From positions 45,084-109,083 of IMG/VR virus record IMGVR_UViG_3300037264_003623: DNA of 64,000 nucleotides. One strand, written 5' to 3'. The first letter of the stretch is position 1. Each line of letters begins with the position of its first letter. A model generated the notes under the pieces. The model searched no databases and was not told where the DNA came from. It worked only from the letters and a program-made list of their open reading frames with translations. A program made the position numbers and the translations under genes. The stretch is from a virus. Below are positions 36,339 to 45,434 of this stretch, piece by piece.

Positions 36339-37475
36339 GTGGTAAAGGTTGATGAGCGGGTGAATCCGGTCTCACTTTTTTGCACGGAGGGGAACTCCAA
36401 CAAGCAGTACACGGTGTGGATGGAGAAGTCCGGGTCCGGCTGGCTCGTGAACTTCCAGTTCGGGCCCGTGGGCGGATGGGTTCAGGGCGGCACCAAGACG
36501 CCGTCTCCGGTGTCCCGCGCCCAGGCGGAGAAGGTCTTCGAGGGCCTCCTCAAGCAGAAGCGGGCGAAGGGCTACTCCGAGGGCGAGGATGCCCCGGCTT
36601 TCTCGCATCCGGCCGTCAAAGCCGTGGCTGCATCGGTCCCCAATGTCTCCGCGAAGGCGGAGGAGGACTCCGGCCTGCGACCCATGCTCCTGACCTGGGC
36701 CGAGGAAAGCGACCTGGAGTGGCTTATCGGGGACGACGGGTGGGGTGCCCAGGAGAAGATCAACGGCAATCGCATCCAGATCAAGGTGATGCCGGACGGA
36801 GTGGTCGGGTCGAACAAGCGGGGTCTGCCCTGCCCGATCCCGGAGGCCGTGGCCCGCGAGATGTCCGGGCTGCTCGGAGAGTTCGACGGGGAGATGGTCG
36901 GGGACGTCTACAACGACTTCGACATGACGATGAACTCGATCTCGGCCGACTTCAAGCGCGAGCGGTGTGACTACCGGCACGAGCGGCTCGCGTCGCGGCT
37001 GGCGAACAGGCCGATGGCCCATGTGAGGCTCGTCCCGCTCGTGGTGGGAGCGGGGCAGAAGAGGGCGCTGGTCGAGAGCCTGCGGGCGAACAGGAAGGAA
37101 GGGGTGGTCTTCAAGCGGCTGGACGCGCCCTACGAGGCCGGGAGGCGTCCGAGCTTGGGGAAAGCGATCGCCGTGAAGGTCAAGTTCTACGCCGAGATCG
37201 CGGTTGAGGTCCTGCGCTGGAACAAGGACAAGTCCTCCGTCGAGGTCGCGGCCTTGGACTCCGGGCGGCTCGTTTCGGTGGGGAAGGTCACGATCCACAA
37301 CAAGTACGTCAGCCAGGTGGTGCCGGGGGTGGTGGTCCGGGTGAAGTACCTGTACGCGACCGAGGCCGCGCAACTGTACCAGGCGAACCTGGACCCGACC
37401 GACGATGGGTCGGTGGTCGCTGACCAGGTGGCAGCGGACCCGATCGGGCGGCTGAAGTTCGAGAACAAGGATTAA
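36339..37475 (+). CDS. ATP-dependent DNA ligase with N-terminal WGR domain
   Basis: A 378-residue protein from GTG 36339, with AGGAGG upstream. Residues 10-85 (SNKQYTVWMEKSGSGWLVNF, FGPVGG, QAEKVFEGLLKQK) form a WGR domain, otherwise known from PARPs and some bacterial DNA-binding proteins. The ligase part has motif I EKINGNRI with the predicted adenylated K140, GEFDGEMVGD (motif III-like), KEGVVFKR (motif IV) and AVKVKFY (motif V), then an OB-fold-like end. It should seal nicks using ATP. The WGR unit may help hold nicked DNA. With RNase HII it gives the phage its own nick-repair steps. Confidence 0.88.
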   Translation: MVKVDERVNPVSLFCTEGNSNKQYTVWMEKSGSGWLVNFQFGPVGGWVQGGTKTPSPVSRAQAEKVFEGLLKQKRAKGYSEGEDAPAFSHPAVKAVAASVPNVSAKAEEDSGLRPMLLTWAEESDLEWLIGDDGWGAQEKINGNRIQIKVMPDGVVGSNKRGLPCPIPEAVAREMSGLLGEFDGEMVGDVYNDFDMTMNSISADFKRERCDYRHERLASRLANRPMAHVRLVPLVVGAGQKRALVESLRANRKEGVVFKRLDAPYEAGRRPSLGKAIAVKVKFYAEIAVEVLRWNKDKSSVEVAALDSGRLVSVGKVTIHNKYVSQVVPGVVVRVKYLYATEAAQLYQANLDPTDDGSVVADQVAADPIGRLKFENKD

Positions 37476-37489
37476 GAAGGGGGGGTAAC

Positions 37490-37690
37490 ATGGGGGCGTG
37501 GAAGAGGTGTCCGTACTGCGGGGGGAGGATCAGGATCCTCATGGTCATGGGGAGCAGGGAGGAACGCTGTGCCGCCGTGCTGCGGGACGAGGTCGATCCG
37601 AGCCGGGAGGCGTGGGAGTGCCTCAACCCGGCCTGCAAGCAGATCATGATCGTCAAGAAAGGCGCGATTCTGGCGCACCAGGGGAAGTAG
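37490..37690 (+). CDS. Hypothetical zinc-ribbon protein
   Basis: A 66-residue protein: CPYCGGRIRI at 7-16 and CLNPACK near 47. A plain zinc ribbon following the ligase. Confidence 0.68.
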   Translation: MGAWKRCPYCGGRIRILMVMGSREERCAAVLRDEVDPSREAWECLNPACKQIMIVKKGAILAHQGK

Positions 37691-37700
37691 GAGGATTTCC

Positions 37701-38258
37701 ATGCCCGACTTCGGCTTCAGGGTCGAGGAGAAGGACCTCGACTCTCTTGCCCCTTTGGACGGGAACCCGAGGACGATCATCGATGAGTCTCTCGACGGTC
37801 TGGAGAGGTGCATCCTCAAGTATGGGTTGGTCCAGCCGATCGTGTGGAACGAGAGGACGGGCCACATCGTCGGAGGCCACCAGCGGCTGAAGGTGCTGCG
37901 TAGGAACGGGGCGGCCAGGACGCAGGTCGTCGTGGTGGACCTACCGATCGATGATGAGAGGTCCCTCGCCGTCGCCCTGAACAACGAGAAGCTTCAGGGC
38001 CGGTGGACGGACGGCCTCTCCGCTTTCCTGGCAAGCATCGGGGATGGGAAGGCCATCGAGGGCCTGATGACGGACGAGCTGGTCGAGTCCCTGGGTGGGC
38101 ACGACGAGGGCGTGGTTCGCCCCGTGAACGTGTCCAGGCCCCCTCGCATGGTGTGGACGGTCGTCGCCGTGCCTGAGGACAAGGCCGGGGAGGCTACCCC
38201 CTACATCGATAGGTTGTCGAGGATCGAGGGGGCCTTCGTCGAATCGGTGAAGAGATGA
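37701..38258 (+). CDS. ParB-like nuclease/CTPase-fold domain protein
   Basis: A 185-residue protein: GNPRTIIDESLDGLERCI, KYGLVQPIVWNERTGHIVGG, HQRLKVLRRNG, VVVVDLPIDDE, ALNNEKLQGRW. This is the phage type of the ParB N-terminal domain, usually found as a separate protein beside methyltransferases or terminases. Family members bind nucleotides or cut DNA; which holds here is unknown. Close to TerS. Confidence 0.85.
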   Translation: MPDFGFRVEEKDLDSLAPLDGNPRTIIDESLDGLERCILKYGLVQPIVWNERTGHIVGGHQRLKVLRRNGAARTQVVVVDLPIDDERSLAVALNNEKLQGRWTDGLSAFLASIGDGKAIEGLMTDELVESLGGHDEGVVRPVNVSRPPRMVWTVVAVPEDKAGEATPYIDRLSRIEGAFVESVKR

Positions 38259-38881
38259 GCCAGGTCGAGGCATTCGTTCTCCTTCGGAAGCACTTCATCG
38301 ACCGGCACCACCAGGACGGCGATGTGCGGGTACTCGATTGCGCCGGGAACGGGGCGGTGTGGGATCGCCTGGCGTGCGGGCGCGTGATATACCTGGGGTA
38401 CGACGCGGGGAAGGCCGCCGCGGAGGGGCTCGCGCTCGACTTCGGGAAGGTGGACGCCGACATCGTTGACATCGGGGGAGGGAACCCGTGGGGGATGTAC
38501 GCCGACGTTTTGGATGGCTTCGCGGGCAGGAGTCTCACCGTCTTCCTCCTCATCCCGGACACCACGCTGAGGGTCAAGGACGGGCTGCCCAAGTACGTGT
38601 GGGAGCGAACCGGGATACCGATTGACTGGAGCCGATGGGAGGGCCCGGGCTTCGACTCCCTTGTTATGAGGGCCGGGCTGTCCTACGCTCTTGACAAGGG
38701 GTTCGAGATTGAGGACGCCCAAGCGGTTCAATTCGTAGGCAAGCCGTTCCCTTGGCGTTACAATCATGTCGGGATAAGACTTCGTTCAATGGGTGAGGAT
38801 GGACGAGAAGGAATCAGTCCTGCTGGAGTTCAAGGCCCGGGAGGAGCTTCGGGCGGAGAACCTCCATCCTCTCATCCGTGA
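38255..38881 (+). CDS. Methyltransferase-fold-like hypothetical protein
   Basis: A 208-residue frame coupled to the ParB-like gene. RVLDCAGNGAVWDRLACG, YLGYDAG and ADIVDIGGGNPWG in order resemble a SAM-fold core, but typical catalytic residues are not evident. The last 27 residues overlap the next gene in another frame and are probably shadow sequence. Confidence 0.6.
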   Translation: MSQVEAFVLLRKHFIDRHHQDGDVRVLDCAGNGAVWDRLACGRVIYLGYDAGKAAAEGLALDFGKVDADIVDIGGGNPWGMYADVLDGFAGRSLTVFLLIPDTTLRVKDGLPKYVWERTGIPIDWSRWEGPGFDSLVMRAGLSYALDKGFEIEDAQAVQFVGKPFPWRYNHVGIRLRSMGEDGREGISPAGVQGPGGASGGEPPSSHP

Positions 38882-39224
38882 CCCCATCCTGCGGAACCTC
38901 GTCACCGCCTGGGCCATGTACCCCGTGAGGTTTGGGGACCCGGAGGGGGCCAAGCCCGCCGACGAGAAGGGTCAGTGGCAGTGGCTCTGGTCGAACGTCG
39001 AGTTCGACTCCGAGGAGCTCGCCGACATCCTCCGGCTCGACTCCCTGAAGATAGGGAAGATCGTGAAGCGGGCTGCCGCCTTCCGGTTGATCTATCCGGA
39101 TGGGTCATCCTCCGGGCTTGCCCTCCAGTTCGTCAGGAGAGAGATCGAGAAGGCGGTCGCCAAGAAGCCGGGGCGTCCGAAGAAGGAGGACAAGGAGGAC
39201 AAGTCAGAGGGGAAGGAGAAGTAG
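38799..39224 (+). CDS. Hypothetical protein upstream of TerS
   Basis: A 141-residue protein from ATG 38799 (GTG 38793 possible). Helical, with EELADILRLDSLKIGKIVKRA reading as a helix-turn-helix, and a lysine-rich tail (GRPKKEDKEDK). DNA binding is plausible; a part in packaging is suggested by position only. Confidence 0.65.
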   Translation: MDEKESVLLEFKAREELRAENLHPLIRDPILRNLVTAWAMYPVRFGDPEGAKPADEKGQWQWLWSNVEFDSEELADILRLDSLKIGKIVKRAAAFRLIYPDGSSSGLALQFVRREIEKAVAKKPGRPKKEDKEDKSEGKEK

Positions 39225-39225
39225 G

Positions 39226-39729
39226 ATGTACGCGACCAAGCCATCGACGCAGGAGACCTACGAGCGCAGGATCAAGGTCTTCCGCATGAAGATGCGGGGC
39301 CTGAGCCACACGTCGATCGCCAAGGAGCTGAGTGTCACTCGGAACGCGATCATCAGGGACGCGAAGTGGATCCAGGAGCACTTCACCCAGCTCGCGGCGG
39401 ATGCCGATCGAAACTCCGAGATGGGCATGGCGATGGCGAAGCTGGAGGAGATCGAGAAGGAGGCCATGTTCAACTATTCCGAGACGGAGAACCCGAAGGC
39501 CAAGAACGACTTCCTCCTGACCGCCATCACCGCCTGCGAGAAGCGGATCAAGCTGATGATGGACGCCGGGATCATCTCGAAGGCCCCTGTGGACCTGAAC
39601 CTCACGATGGACTTCTCGAAGATGTCCACCGAGGAGTTGGTCCAGCGCAGGCGCGAGGTCGTGAACCGTCTCGCCACGTTCGGTGTGGCGGCGGCTATGG
39701 GGGCTGATGGTGAGCAAGCCCAAAACTAA
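39226..39729 (+). CDS. terS: Probable terminase small subunit
   Basis: A 167-residue protein with an N-terminal helix-turn-helix (KMRGLSHTSIAKELSVTRNA) and long C-terminal helices, the usual plan of TerS proteins. It directly precedes and overlaps TerL. TerS binds packaging sites and hands DNA to the large subunit. The family match is not strong by eye, so the call rests on plan plus position. Confidence 0.68.
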   Translation: MYATKPSTQETYERRIKVFRMKMRGLSHTSIAKELSVTRNAIIRDAKWIQEHFTQLAADADRNSEMGMAMAKLEEIEKEAMFNYSETENPKAKNDFLLTAITACEKRIKLMMDAGIISKAPVDLNLTMDFSKMSTEELVQRRREVVNRLATFGVAAAMGADGEQAQN

Positions 39730-42700
39730 GGTCCCGAAGCCGGACATGGCGGCGCTCCGGAACGACCTGACCTACCTCGCCCGCCTCGACGGCGAGATCT
39801 CGGGGCGGATCAAGTCTCAGGACCCGAGGACGTATGGCCTTCCTGACCTCCTCCGACCCAAGGAGGACGGTGAGACGGAGGAGCAGCTTGTCGATCGGCA
39901 GAACCGGGAGATCAAGGACCTGATCGAGAAGCAGCTCTGGGTCCTGAAGGACGCGAGAAGGCTCGCGATCAAGCTCTCGCCCCCGATGGTCGACTTCATC
40001 GCCACGATGTTCTACCGGCGGGCGAACCTCGCGATCCTGTGGAAGGGGCGCGGCTCCGGCGGGACCCTGTGCGCGGCCATCCTCGTCTGGCTCTGCCTCG
40101 TCTACCACCGGATGTCGTTCACCAGCATGGCCGGGTGCCTCCTGCCGGGCACGCTCGTCTCCACAAGGAGGAGGGGGTGGGTGCCGGTGGAGGACGTGTC
40201 TGATGATGATGAGGTGGTGGGGCGGGACGGGGTGGTCCGCAGGGTAGTCTCGAAGACCTCGAAGGAGTGGGACGGTCCGATCACTAAGTTGGAGCCCCAC
40301 GGTTTCGACGGGAACTTCTTCACCTCTGACCACCGAATCTGGGTCCTTCGTGATGCGGTCGAAGAGGATAAGCGCGGGCATCTTGTTGGGCAGGATATTC
40401 GGCGGTGGGACACCATGTCTCCGGAATGGGTCCCGTGCGGAGAGGTCACGAGGCGGGACGTGTTTGTCCTCCCGAGGCCGAAGCGGACGGGCGTCCTGCT
40501 GCCGTCCCTGATGGTGTCGACCGGCGTCGGGGGCAAGGGGGAGAAGGTGGAGGTGCCTTGGACGCCGGATCTCTGCCGATTCATCGGGTACTGGCTTGCC
40601 GAGGGTAGCGTCTATCGACTCAAGGATGGGGGTCGATTTGTTCGGTTCGATGTGGGGAAGCGGGATCAGTGGCTTGATGACCTTCAGGATCTGATCGTGC
40701 GGTTGTTCGGCAGGAAGCCTTCCTACGATGAGCCGGGGGGGGATCTGACACTTGAGGCGAGGGTGCGGTTCGGGTCGAAGGATGTGGCCCAGTTCCTGGA
40801 GGACAACTTCGGGACCGGGGCGGTCGGAAAGCGCATCCCGTGGGAGATGGTGGTGGGTCTCGACGACGAGTGCGCGATGGCCCTACTCGCCGGTTTCCTT
40901 CGGGGAGATGGGGCCGTGGACATGACGAGCCGAGGGGGGCTCGACGTGTCTCTTTATACGGTCTCCCCTGCCCTCTCGTCCGGGATCTACTGGCTGTCTT
41001 TGCGCCTTGGCCTGGTCCCGTCGCTGGGGATCTCGAAGCCGAAGAATCGCAGCGGCTTTCACAAGGTTCACGACGGGTGGAGGATGCGGTACGGGTCCAT
41101 CGACGCCGATCGTCTTCTGGAGGAGGCGTTCGGTTGGCGCTCTCAGAAGGAGAGGGTTTCGAGGCAGCGTAGGGTGTGGGTCTCCGAGGACCGGGTGTAC
41201 GTCGGCGTGAGGGACGTGAAGCACTCGACCTATCAGGGCGAGGTGTGGGACCTTGAAGTCGAGGGGGACCCGTCGTTCTCCGTTCCGATGATGGAGGTTC
41301 ACAACTCCACCGAGCAGGCTAAGCTGATCTACCAGTACACCAAGTCCTTCTGGGAGTGCTTCCCGGTCCTGTCGGAGTCGCTCCTTGAGGTGGACCCCCT
41401 CCAGACCGAGACCAGGCTGAAGAACGGGGTCATCCTCAAGATCATCAGCGCGTCGGAGAAGCAGACACGCGGCAAGCACAACCCCGGGTTCATCGTTGAC
41501 GAGTCCTGCCAGTCGTCGCAGAACGTGGACTACCTGATCCAGGCCGCCATGCAGGGCTCGATGTCCGAGCCCAACCACATGGTGGTGGTGCTCTCGACCT
41601 TCCACTACCCGATTGGTCTGTTCCAGGAGCTGTGGGACTACGCCGAGGAGCGCGGGTTCAAGCGGTTCAACTGGGACTGCGTCCTGCCCGGAACGTGGAT
41701 CATCACTGCCAGGGGCCTCATCAAGATCGAGGAGGTGGTGGCGGGGGATCTCGTCCTTGCCGAGAACGGCAGGTTCGAGACGGTGGAGAGGGCGTGGTCG
41801 TCGCAGGTCTCGGGCGGGGCTGTCCGAATCTTTCCGTATGGATGGACCGAGGGGATCGAGACTACACCAGACCATCGTTTCAAGGTTCGTAGGGATGGCC
41901 GGGACGATTGGGTCGAGGCGTCGAAGATCCGCGAGGGGGACGATCTTGTTTTCCCGCGTCCGCAGAGGGCGGGGGTTTCGGTCGATCATCTGGGGTCGCA
42001 GATCTCGCCGGACTTCGCCCGTTTTCTCGGGTACTGGTACGGGGACGGGTGGCTTGATGGGAACCGGGTCGGCATCTCGTTCGGAGATCCCGAGAAGTTC
42101 AAGGAGGACTACCTGTCGCTCGTGGGCGGGCTGTTCAAGGCCGACGTTCGTCTGAGGCATAGGGAGCCCAACGAGCAGGGCAGGTTCGACAATGGGCCGC
42201 TCGCTGACTGGATGAGGACGGTTGGGTATCGGGGCGGGGAGAAGCATGTCCCGATCGAGATGGTCCTTGGGATGTCGGACGACGCGCTTCGGGAGTTCGT
42301 GACCGGGATGCTCAGGACGGATGGGTGCGTGACGTTGGCGAACGGGGTGCCGGTCGTGAAGTTCACCCAGGTCTCCTCAAGCGTGACGTGCGCCGTGTTT
42401 CTTGCGTGCGCCAGGCTTGGGGTGTTCATGGCCGTGGACAGGAGGCGGCAGTCCACCTTTGTCATCGAGGGGAGGGAAGTATCGGGCCAGGACTGGTGGA
42501 TGCTTCGGTCGGGGGGGAGGGACACGGATCGGCTCATGGGGTGGCTCGGGGAGTCTACGGATAGGGTTATGAGGAATGGGCAGCACTCCCTGGATGGGGA
42601 CGTGTATCTTACGCGGGTGAGGAAGGTCGAGCGGAGAGAGTACGCCGGACTCGTATTCGATCTGGCGGTCAAGGACGTCCACTCGTTCTCGATGCCCTGG

Positions 42701-45079
42701 GCGGTGGCCCACAACTGTTACGACTCGATGTCCCCCTGCAACGAGGGGCTGCTGACCGCCACGGAAGGAGACCCGGACGCCCTGGAATTCTGTCGGACGC
42801 AGTGCCCGCTGACGGAGAAGCGGTCGAACCTCGACGCCGAAGGCAACCAGGATGGGTGGAAATACATCGGGTGCGGCGGGAAGGCACGGCACTCCGAGGG
42901 GTTCCAGACCAGGGCCAACATGATCCTGGCGAAGAAGATGAACCGGGGGACGGACGTCTTCGAGAACGAGTACGAGAACAACCGGCCCAAGTGGATGCAG
43001 CCGATCTACAACCCCGAGCTCGTCGACCAGATTCTCGTGCCCGAGACGTGGCCGCTGCCATCGGCCTCGGACGCGGAGGCCCCTGACGTCGTGGCGGGTA
43101 GGGTCATGGGTGATAGCGGGTTCGAGATCGTCGAGAAGTCGGTGGGGATCGACTGGGGGTTGGAGGGGCAGACCGCTCTGGTCCTGGCGGCCCTGATTCG
43201 GTTCCATCGTTCGAGGCCGGTGGTGCCCTCCAAGGGTCTCCCGGATGGACCGCCGGTCGACTGGTGCATCGGGATCCTGGAATCCGAGTTCCTGTCGGGG
43301 AAGCTCACGTCCGAGGCCATTAAGGTCCTCATGATGTGGCAGGAGATGTACGGGGAGAACAACTTCTTCGTCTACGGCGACGCGAGCCACCCATTCAACA
43401 ACCTGGAGGTCGAGCAGGCCGGGTTCAACACCAACAACGTGCAGTTCGCCAAGTGGAAGGACTATGGGGTGGGGAACTGCATCAAGTATCTCGTGACGCC
43501 GGGCAAGCTGTTCATCAGGGAGAACCTGCACACCCTCCTGGATCAGATGAAGCGGTACAGGAGGGACAAGTTCGGGAGGCCGATTAAGAAGGACGACCAC
43601 GGTCCTGACGCATGGATGTCCTATCTCGATGCCAAGACGAGAGTTATAACACGTTCGGGATGGACCCCGGTGGGAAGGCTGGGTGTGGGGGTTGAAGTTC
43701 TGACGCATGCCGGAAGGTTTCGTCCGATCGTCAGGTATGAGCCCGCCCGCTACACGAGAGGGAGTCTTGTGGAGGTGAACTTTGCGGGTCAGACGCATCC
43801 GGTCGATGCCCATCGAGTGACTCTTGAACATCCGTTCCAGCTTGATGATGGTTCATGGGTTGAGGCTGAGAACCTGAAGTCGGGGATGAGGGTCCGGTGT
43901 CTGGCCTCTCGATGTGCTAGGTGCGGGATGAAGATCCCCTGGTCGCGCAAGTTTTGTGACGGGTGCGTAGGGAAGGGACGTAACGTGAGATGGAAAAATC
44001 CTGGGGAGCGCGAGCGGGTAGAGGCCGAAAAGAAGGCGGAGGCTCTCCGATCCGAATACGCGACGGGAGCGCGAGACGCGGCCACGAACGCAAGGGCTGC
44101 GACAGCGGCTCGGGCCGACATGATCCGGTCGAACCCTGGGGAGAGAGAGAAGGTCCGAGAACATCTGAGAGCGATTCTTCCGCTGGTGAATACGCCCGAG
44201 AAGAGGGTACGGCAGTCACATCTGATGAAGATGCTTCACGCCAGGGAGGGATTCTTTGATCATCTTCGTACCCTTGAAGGGAGGGAGAATGCCCGTCAGC
44301 GGGTCATCGCACGGATGCTTGCTGATCGTCAGATTCCCTTCAACTGCCGTTTGAGGCACTTCACCGACATCGAGCGGGAGATGTTCGACTCGTTCGTGAG
44401 GGCGGGATTCGAGCCGGTTCATAATCTTCGGGTTGGACGATGGTTTCTTGACGTTGCTCTCCCGGAGTTGAAGGTCGCGGTGGAGTGCGACGGGGGAAAC
44501 TGGCACAACTCGAAGCAGGCTCGGGAGAGGGACGCCAAGAAGGACGCCTACTTGAGGGGACACGGATGGGAGGTGTTCCGGTTTTCAGGGAAACGGATCA
44601 AGGACGACGTGGACGGGTGCCGGGACGATGTTCTGCGGGTTGCGGCCAACCACGAGGGTCTCTACGAGTTCACTTCGATCGAGGTCGTCTCGGTGAAGAT
44701 CGTCGAGATGAAACGGCCACGGACGGCGTACCACTTTGAGGTGGAGGAGGACCGGAGCTACGTGGCCCGTGGGATCGTCTCCCATAACTGCTCGATGCTC
44801 CACTACCGGTTCGAGGAGAGGTTCCACGAGGTGTACGACATCGAGGCGGCCCCGCCGAAGGCCGCTTCCAGCGCGATGCCCATCCCCGCCCCCGTGGCGG
44901 GGGCGTTCGGGGTTGCCCCAGTCACCTGTTCGCCCGACTTCGGGGGGGATTCCTTCTCCCAGCCGGTCCTGTTCGGCGGCGTCCAGGCCCCTGCGATGGA
45001 TCGTCCGGCTGGTTCTCCTATTGACACAAGGGGCAAATCACGGAAGACTGGTGGTAACGGTTCCGTGGTCGTCATCTGA
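39707..45079 (+). CDS. terL: Terminase large subunit interrupted by three inteins
   Basis: A 1790-codon gene that would give about 664 residues after splicing. Extein 1 has the ATPase start with K113-G-R-G-S-G-G-T, a deviant Walker A with the lysine in front, as in lambda gpA, instead of GK(S/T). Extein 2 has Walker B FIVDE and the coupling motif VVLSTFH. Extein 3 has the nuclease aspartates in VGIDWG, YGDASH and DHGPDAWM. Extein 4 is the C-terminal end with a proline/alanine-rich tail. Packages DNA into proheads and cuts it. Each intein sits beside a conserved motif, so splicing is required for activity. ATG 39707 overlaps the TerS end; GTG 39710 is possible. Confidence 0.92.
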   Translation: MVSKPKTKVPKPDMAALRNDLTYLARLDGEISGRIKSQDPRTYGLPDLLRPKEDGETEEQLVDRQNREIKDLIEKQLWVLKDARRLAIKLSPPMVDFIATMFYRRANLAILWKGRGSGGTLCAAILVWLCLVYHRMSFTSMAGCLLPGTLVSTRRRGWVPVEDVSDDDEVVGRDGVVRRVVSKTSKEWDGPITKLEPHGFDGNFFTSDHRIWVLRDAVEEDKRGHLVGQDIRRWDTMSPEWVPCGEVTRRDVFVLPRPKRTGVLLPSLMVSTGVGGKGEKVEVPWTPDLCRFIGYWLAEGSVYRLKDGGRFVRFDVGKRDQWLDDLQDLIVRLFGRKPSYDEPGGDLTLEARVRFGSKDVAQFLEDNFGTGAVGKRIPWEMVVGLDDECAMALLAGFLRGDGAVDMTSRGGLDVSLYTVSPALSSGIYWLSLRLGLVPSLGISKPKNRSGFHKVHDGWRMRYGSIDADRLLEEAFGWRSQKERVSRQRRVWVSEDRVYVGVRDVKHSTYQGEVWDLEVEGDPSFSVPMMEVHNSTEQAKLIYQYTKSFWECFPVLSESLLEVDPLQTETRLKNGVILKIISASEKQTRGKHNPGFIVDESCQSSQNVDYLIQAAMQGSMSEPNHMVVVLSTFHYPIGLFQELWDYAEERGFKRFNWDCVLPGTWIITARGLIKIEEVVAGDLVLAENGRFETVERAWSSQVSGGAVRIFPYGWTEGIETTPDHRFKVRRDGRDDWVEASKIREGDDLVFPRPQRAGVSVDHLGSQISPDFARFLGYWYGDGWLDGNRVGISFGDPEKFKEDYLSLVGGLFKADVRLRHREPNEQGRFDNGPLADWMRTVGYRGGEKHVPIEMVLGMSDDALREFVTGMLRTDGCVTLANGVPVVKFTQVSSSVTCAVFLACARLGVFMAVDRRRQSTFVIEGREVSGQDWWMLRSGGRDTDRLMGWLGESTDRVMRNGQHSLDGDVYLTRVRKVERREYAGLVFDLAVKDVHSFSMPWAVAHNCYDSMSPCNEGLLTATEGDPDALEFCRTQCPLTEKRSNLDAEGNQDGWKYIGCGGKARHSEGFQTRANMILAKKMNRGTDVFENEYENNRPKWMQPIYNPELVDQILVPETWPLPSASDAEAPDVVAGRVMGDSGFEIVEKSVGIDWGLEGQTALVLAALIRFHRSRPVVPSKGLPDGPPVDWCIGILESEFLSGKLTSEAIKVLMMWQEMYGENNFFVYGDASHPFNNLEVEQAGFNTNNVQFAKWKDYGVGNCIKYLVTPGKLFIRENLHTLLDQMKRYRRDKFGRPIKKDDHGPDAWMSYLDAKTRVITRSGWTPVGRLGVGVEVLTHAGRFRPIVRYEPARYTRGSLVEVNFAGQTHPVDAHRVTLEHPFQLDDGSWVEAENLKSGMRVRCLASRCARCGMKIPWSRKFCDGCVGKGRNVRWKNPGERERVEAEKKAEALRSEYATGARDAATNARAATAARADMIRSNPGEREKVREHLRAILPLVNTPEKRVRQSHLMKMLHAREGFFDHLRTLEGRENARQRVIARMLADRQIPFNCRLRHFTDIEREMFDSFVRAGFEPVHNLRVGRWFLDVALPELKVAVECDGGNWHNSKQARERDAKKDAYLRGHGWEVFRFSGKRIKDDVDGCRDDVLRVAANHEGLYEFTSIEVVSVKIVEMKRPRTAYHFEVEEDRSYVARGIVSHNCSMLHYRFEERFHEVYDIEAAPPKAASSAMPIPAPVAGAFGVAPVTCSPDFGGDSFSQPVLFGGVQAPAMDRPAGSPIDTRGKSRKTGGNGSVVVI
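40136..41305 (+). mobile_element. TerL intein 1 with LAGLIDADG endonuclease
   Basis: 390 residues: begins C-LLPGTLV (block A), FTSDHRIWV (block B), two dodecapeptide motifs FIGYWLAEGSVY and LLAGFLRGDGAV, and ends EVWDLEVEGDPSFSVPMMEVHN in two blocks, with Ser as +1. All splicing residues (C1, TxDH, HN, S+1) are present. Confidence 0.92.
41678..42715 (+). mobile_element. TerL intein 2 with LAGLIDADG endonuclease
   Basis: 346 residues: C-VLPGTWI start, TTPDHRFKV block B, FLGYWYGDGWLD and FVTGMLRTDGCV dodecapeptides, LVFDLAVKDVHSFSMP and VAHN end, Cys as +1. It is diverged from intein 1 although both are LAGLIDADG types. Complete. Confidence 0.92.
43619..44788 (+). mobile_element. TerL intein 3 with Vsr-like (EDxHD-type) endonuclease and unusual first residue
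   Basis: About 389 residues. The start reads DAWM-SYLDAKTRVIT, so residue 1 is Ser or Tyr, not Cys; aligning TRV with block A of other inteins favours Tyr. Block B is VTLEHPF, the end is SYVARGIVSHN with Cys +1. Between lie a zinc knuckle (CARCGMK, CDGC), two NPGERE repeats and a nuclease domain GRWFLDVALPELKVAVECDG, NWHN, YLRGHGWEVFRF, the layout of Vsr/EDxHD homing nucleases. Block F has YHFEV where Asp is usual. Confidence 0.82.
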
Positions 45080-45096
45080 TCCGAAGGAGAACAGCG

Positions 45097-45393
45097 ATGA
45101 AGAACGTGTACGTTTCGTTCCCTCAGATGGGGGTGTCGGGCCCCGAGGCCGATTTCCTGGAGCCGATCGCCGAGGCGCTCGCCGACGCGGTCGCCGAGAG
45201 ATCGTTCACCATGTTCTTCCGCGACCGGGTCGGCGCGGTCCGGGTCCTCCTGGAGGACGCGGACAATCGCGACGACGCCGCCCTCGCGGTCGCCACAGGC
45301 GTCAACGCCATCACGGGAGGGACCTCCTTCAAGGCCGTCGAGATCGACTCGACGGGCACGAGGACCGAGCTCACCGACCCCGTCGTCCCGTAA
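45097..45393 (+). CDS. Hypothetical protein after TerL
   Basis: A 98-residue protein with GAAGGAG before ATG 45097. Acidic, alanine-rich, with a VRVLLEDADNRDDAAL centre. No family recognised; first of the virion accessory block. Confidence 0.7.
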   Translation: MKNVYVSFPQMGVSGPEADFLEPIAEALADAVAERSFTMFFRDRVGAVRVLLEDADNRDDAALAVATGVNAITGGTSFKAVEIDSTGTRTELTDPVVP

Positions 45394-45434
45394 CGGGGTC
45401 GCCGTAGGTCCTTGCTGACATCGAAGAGGATCGT

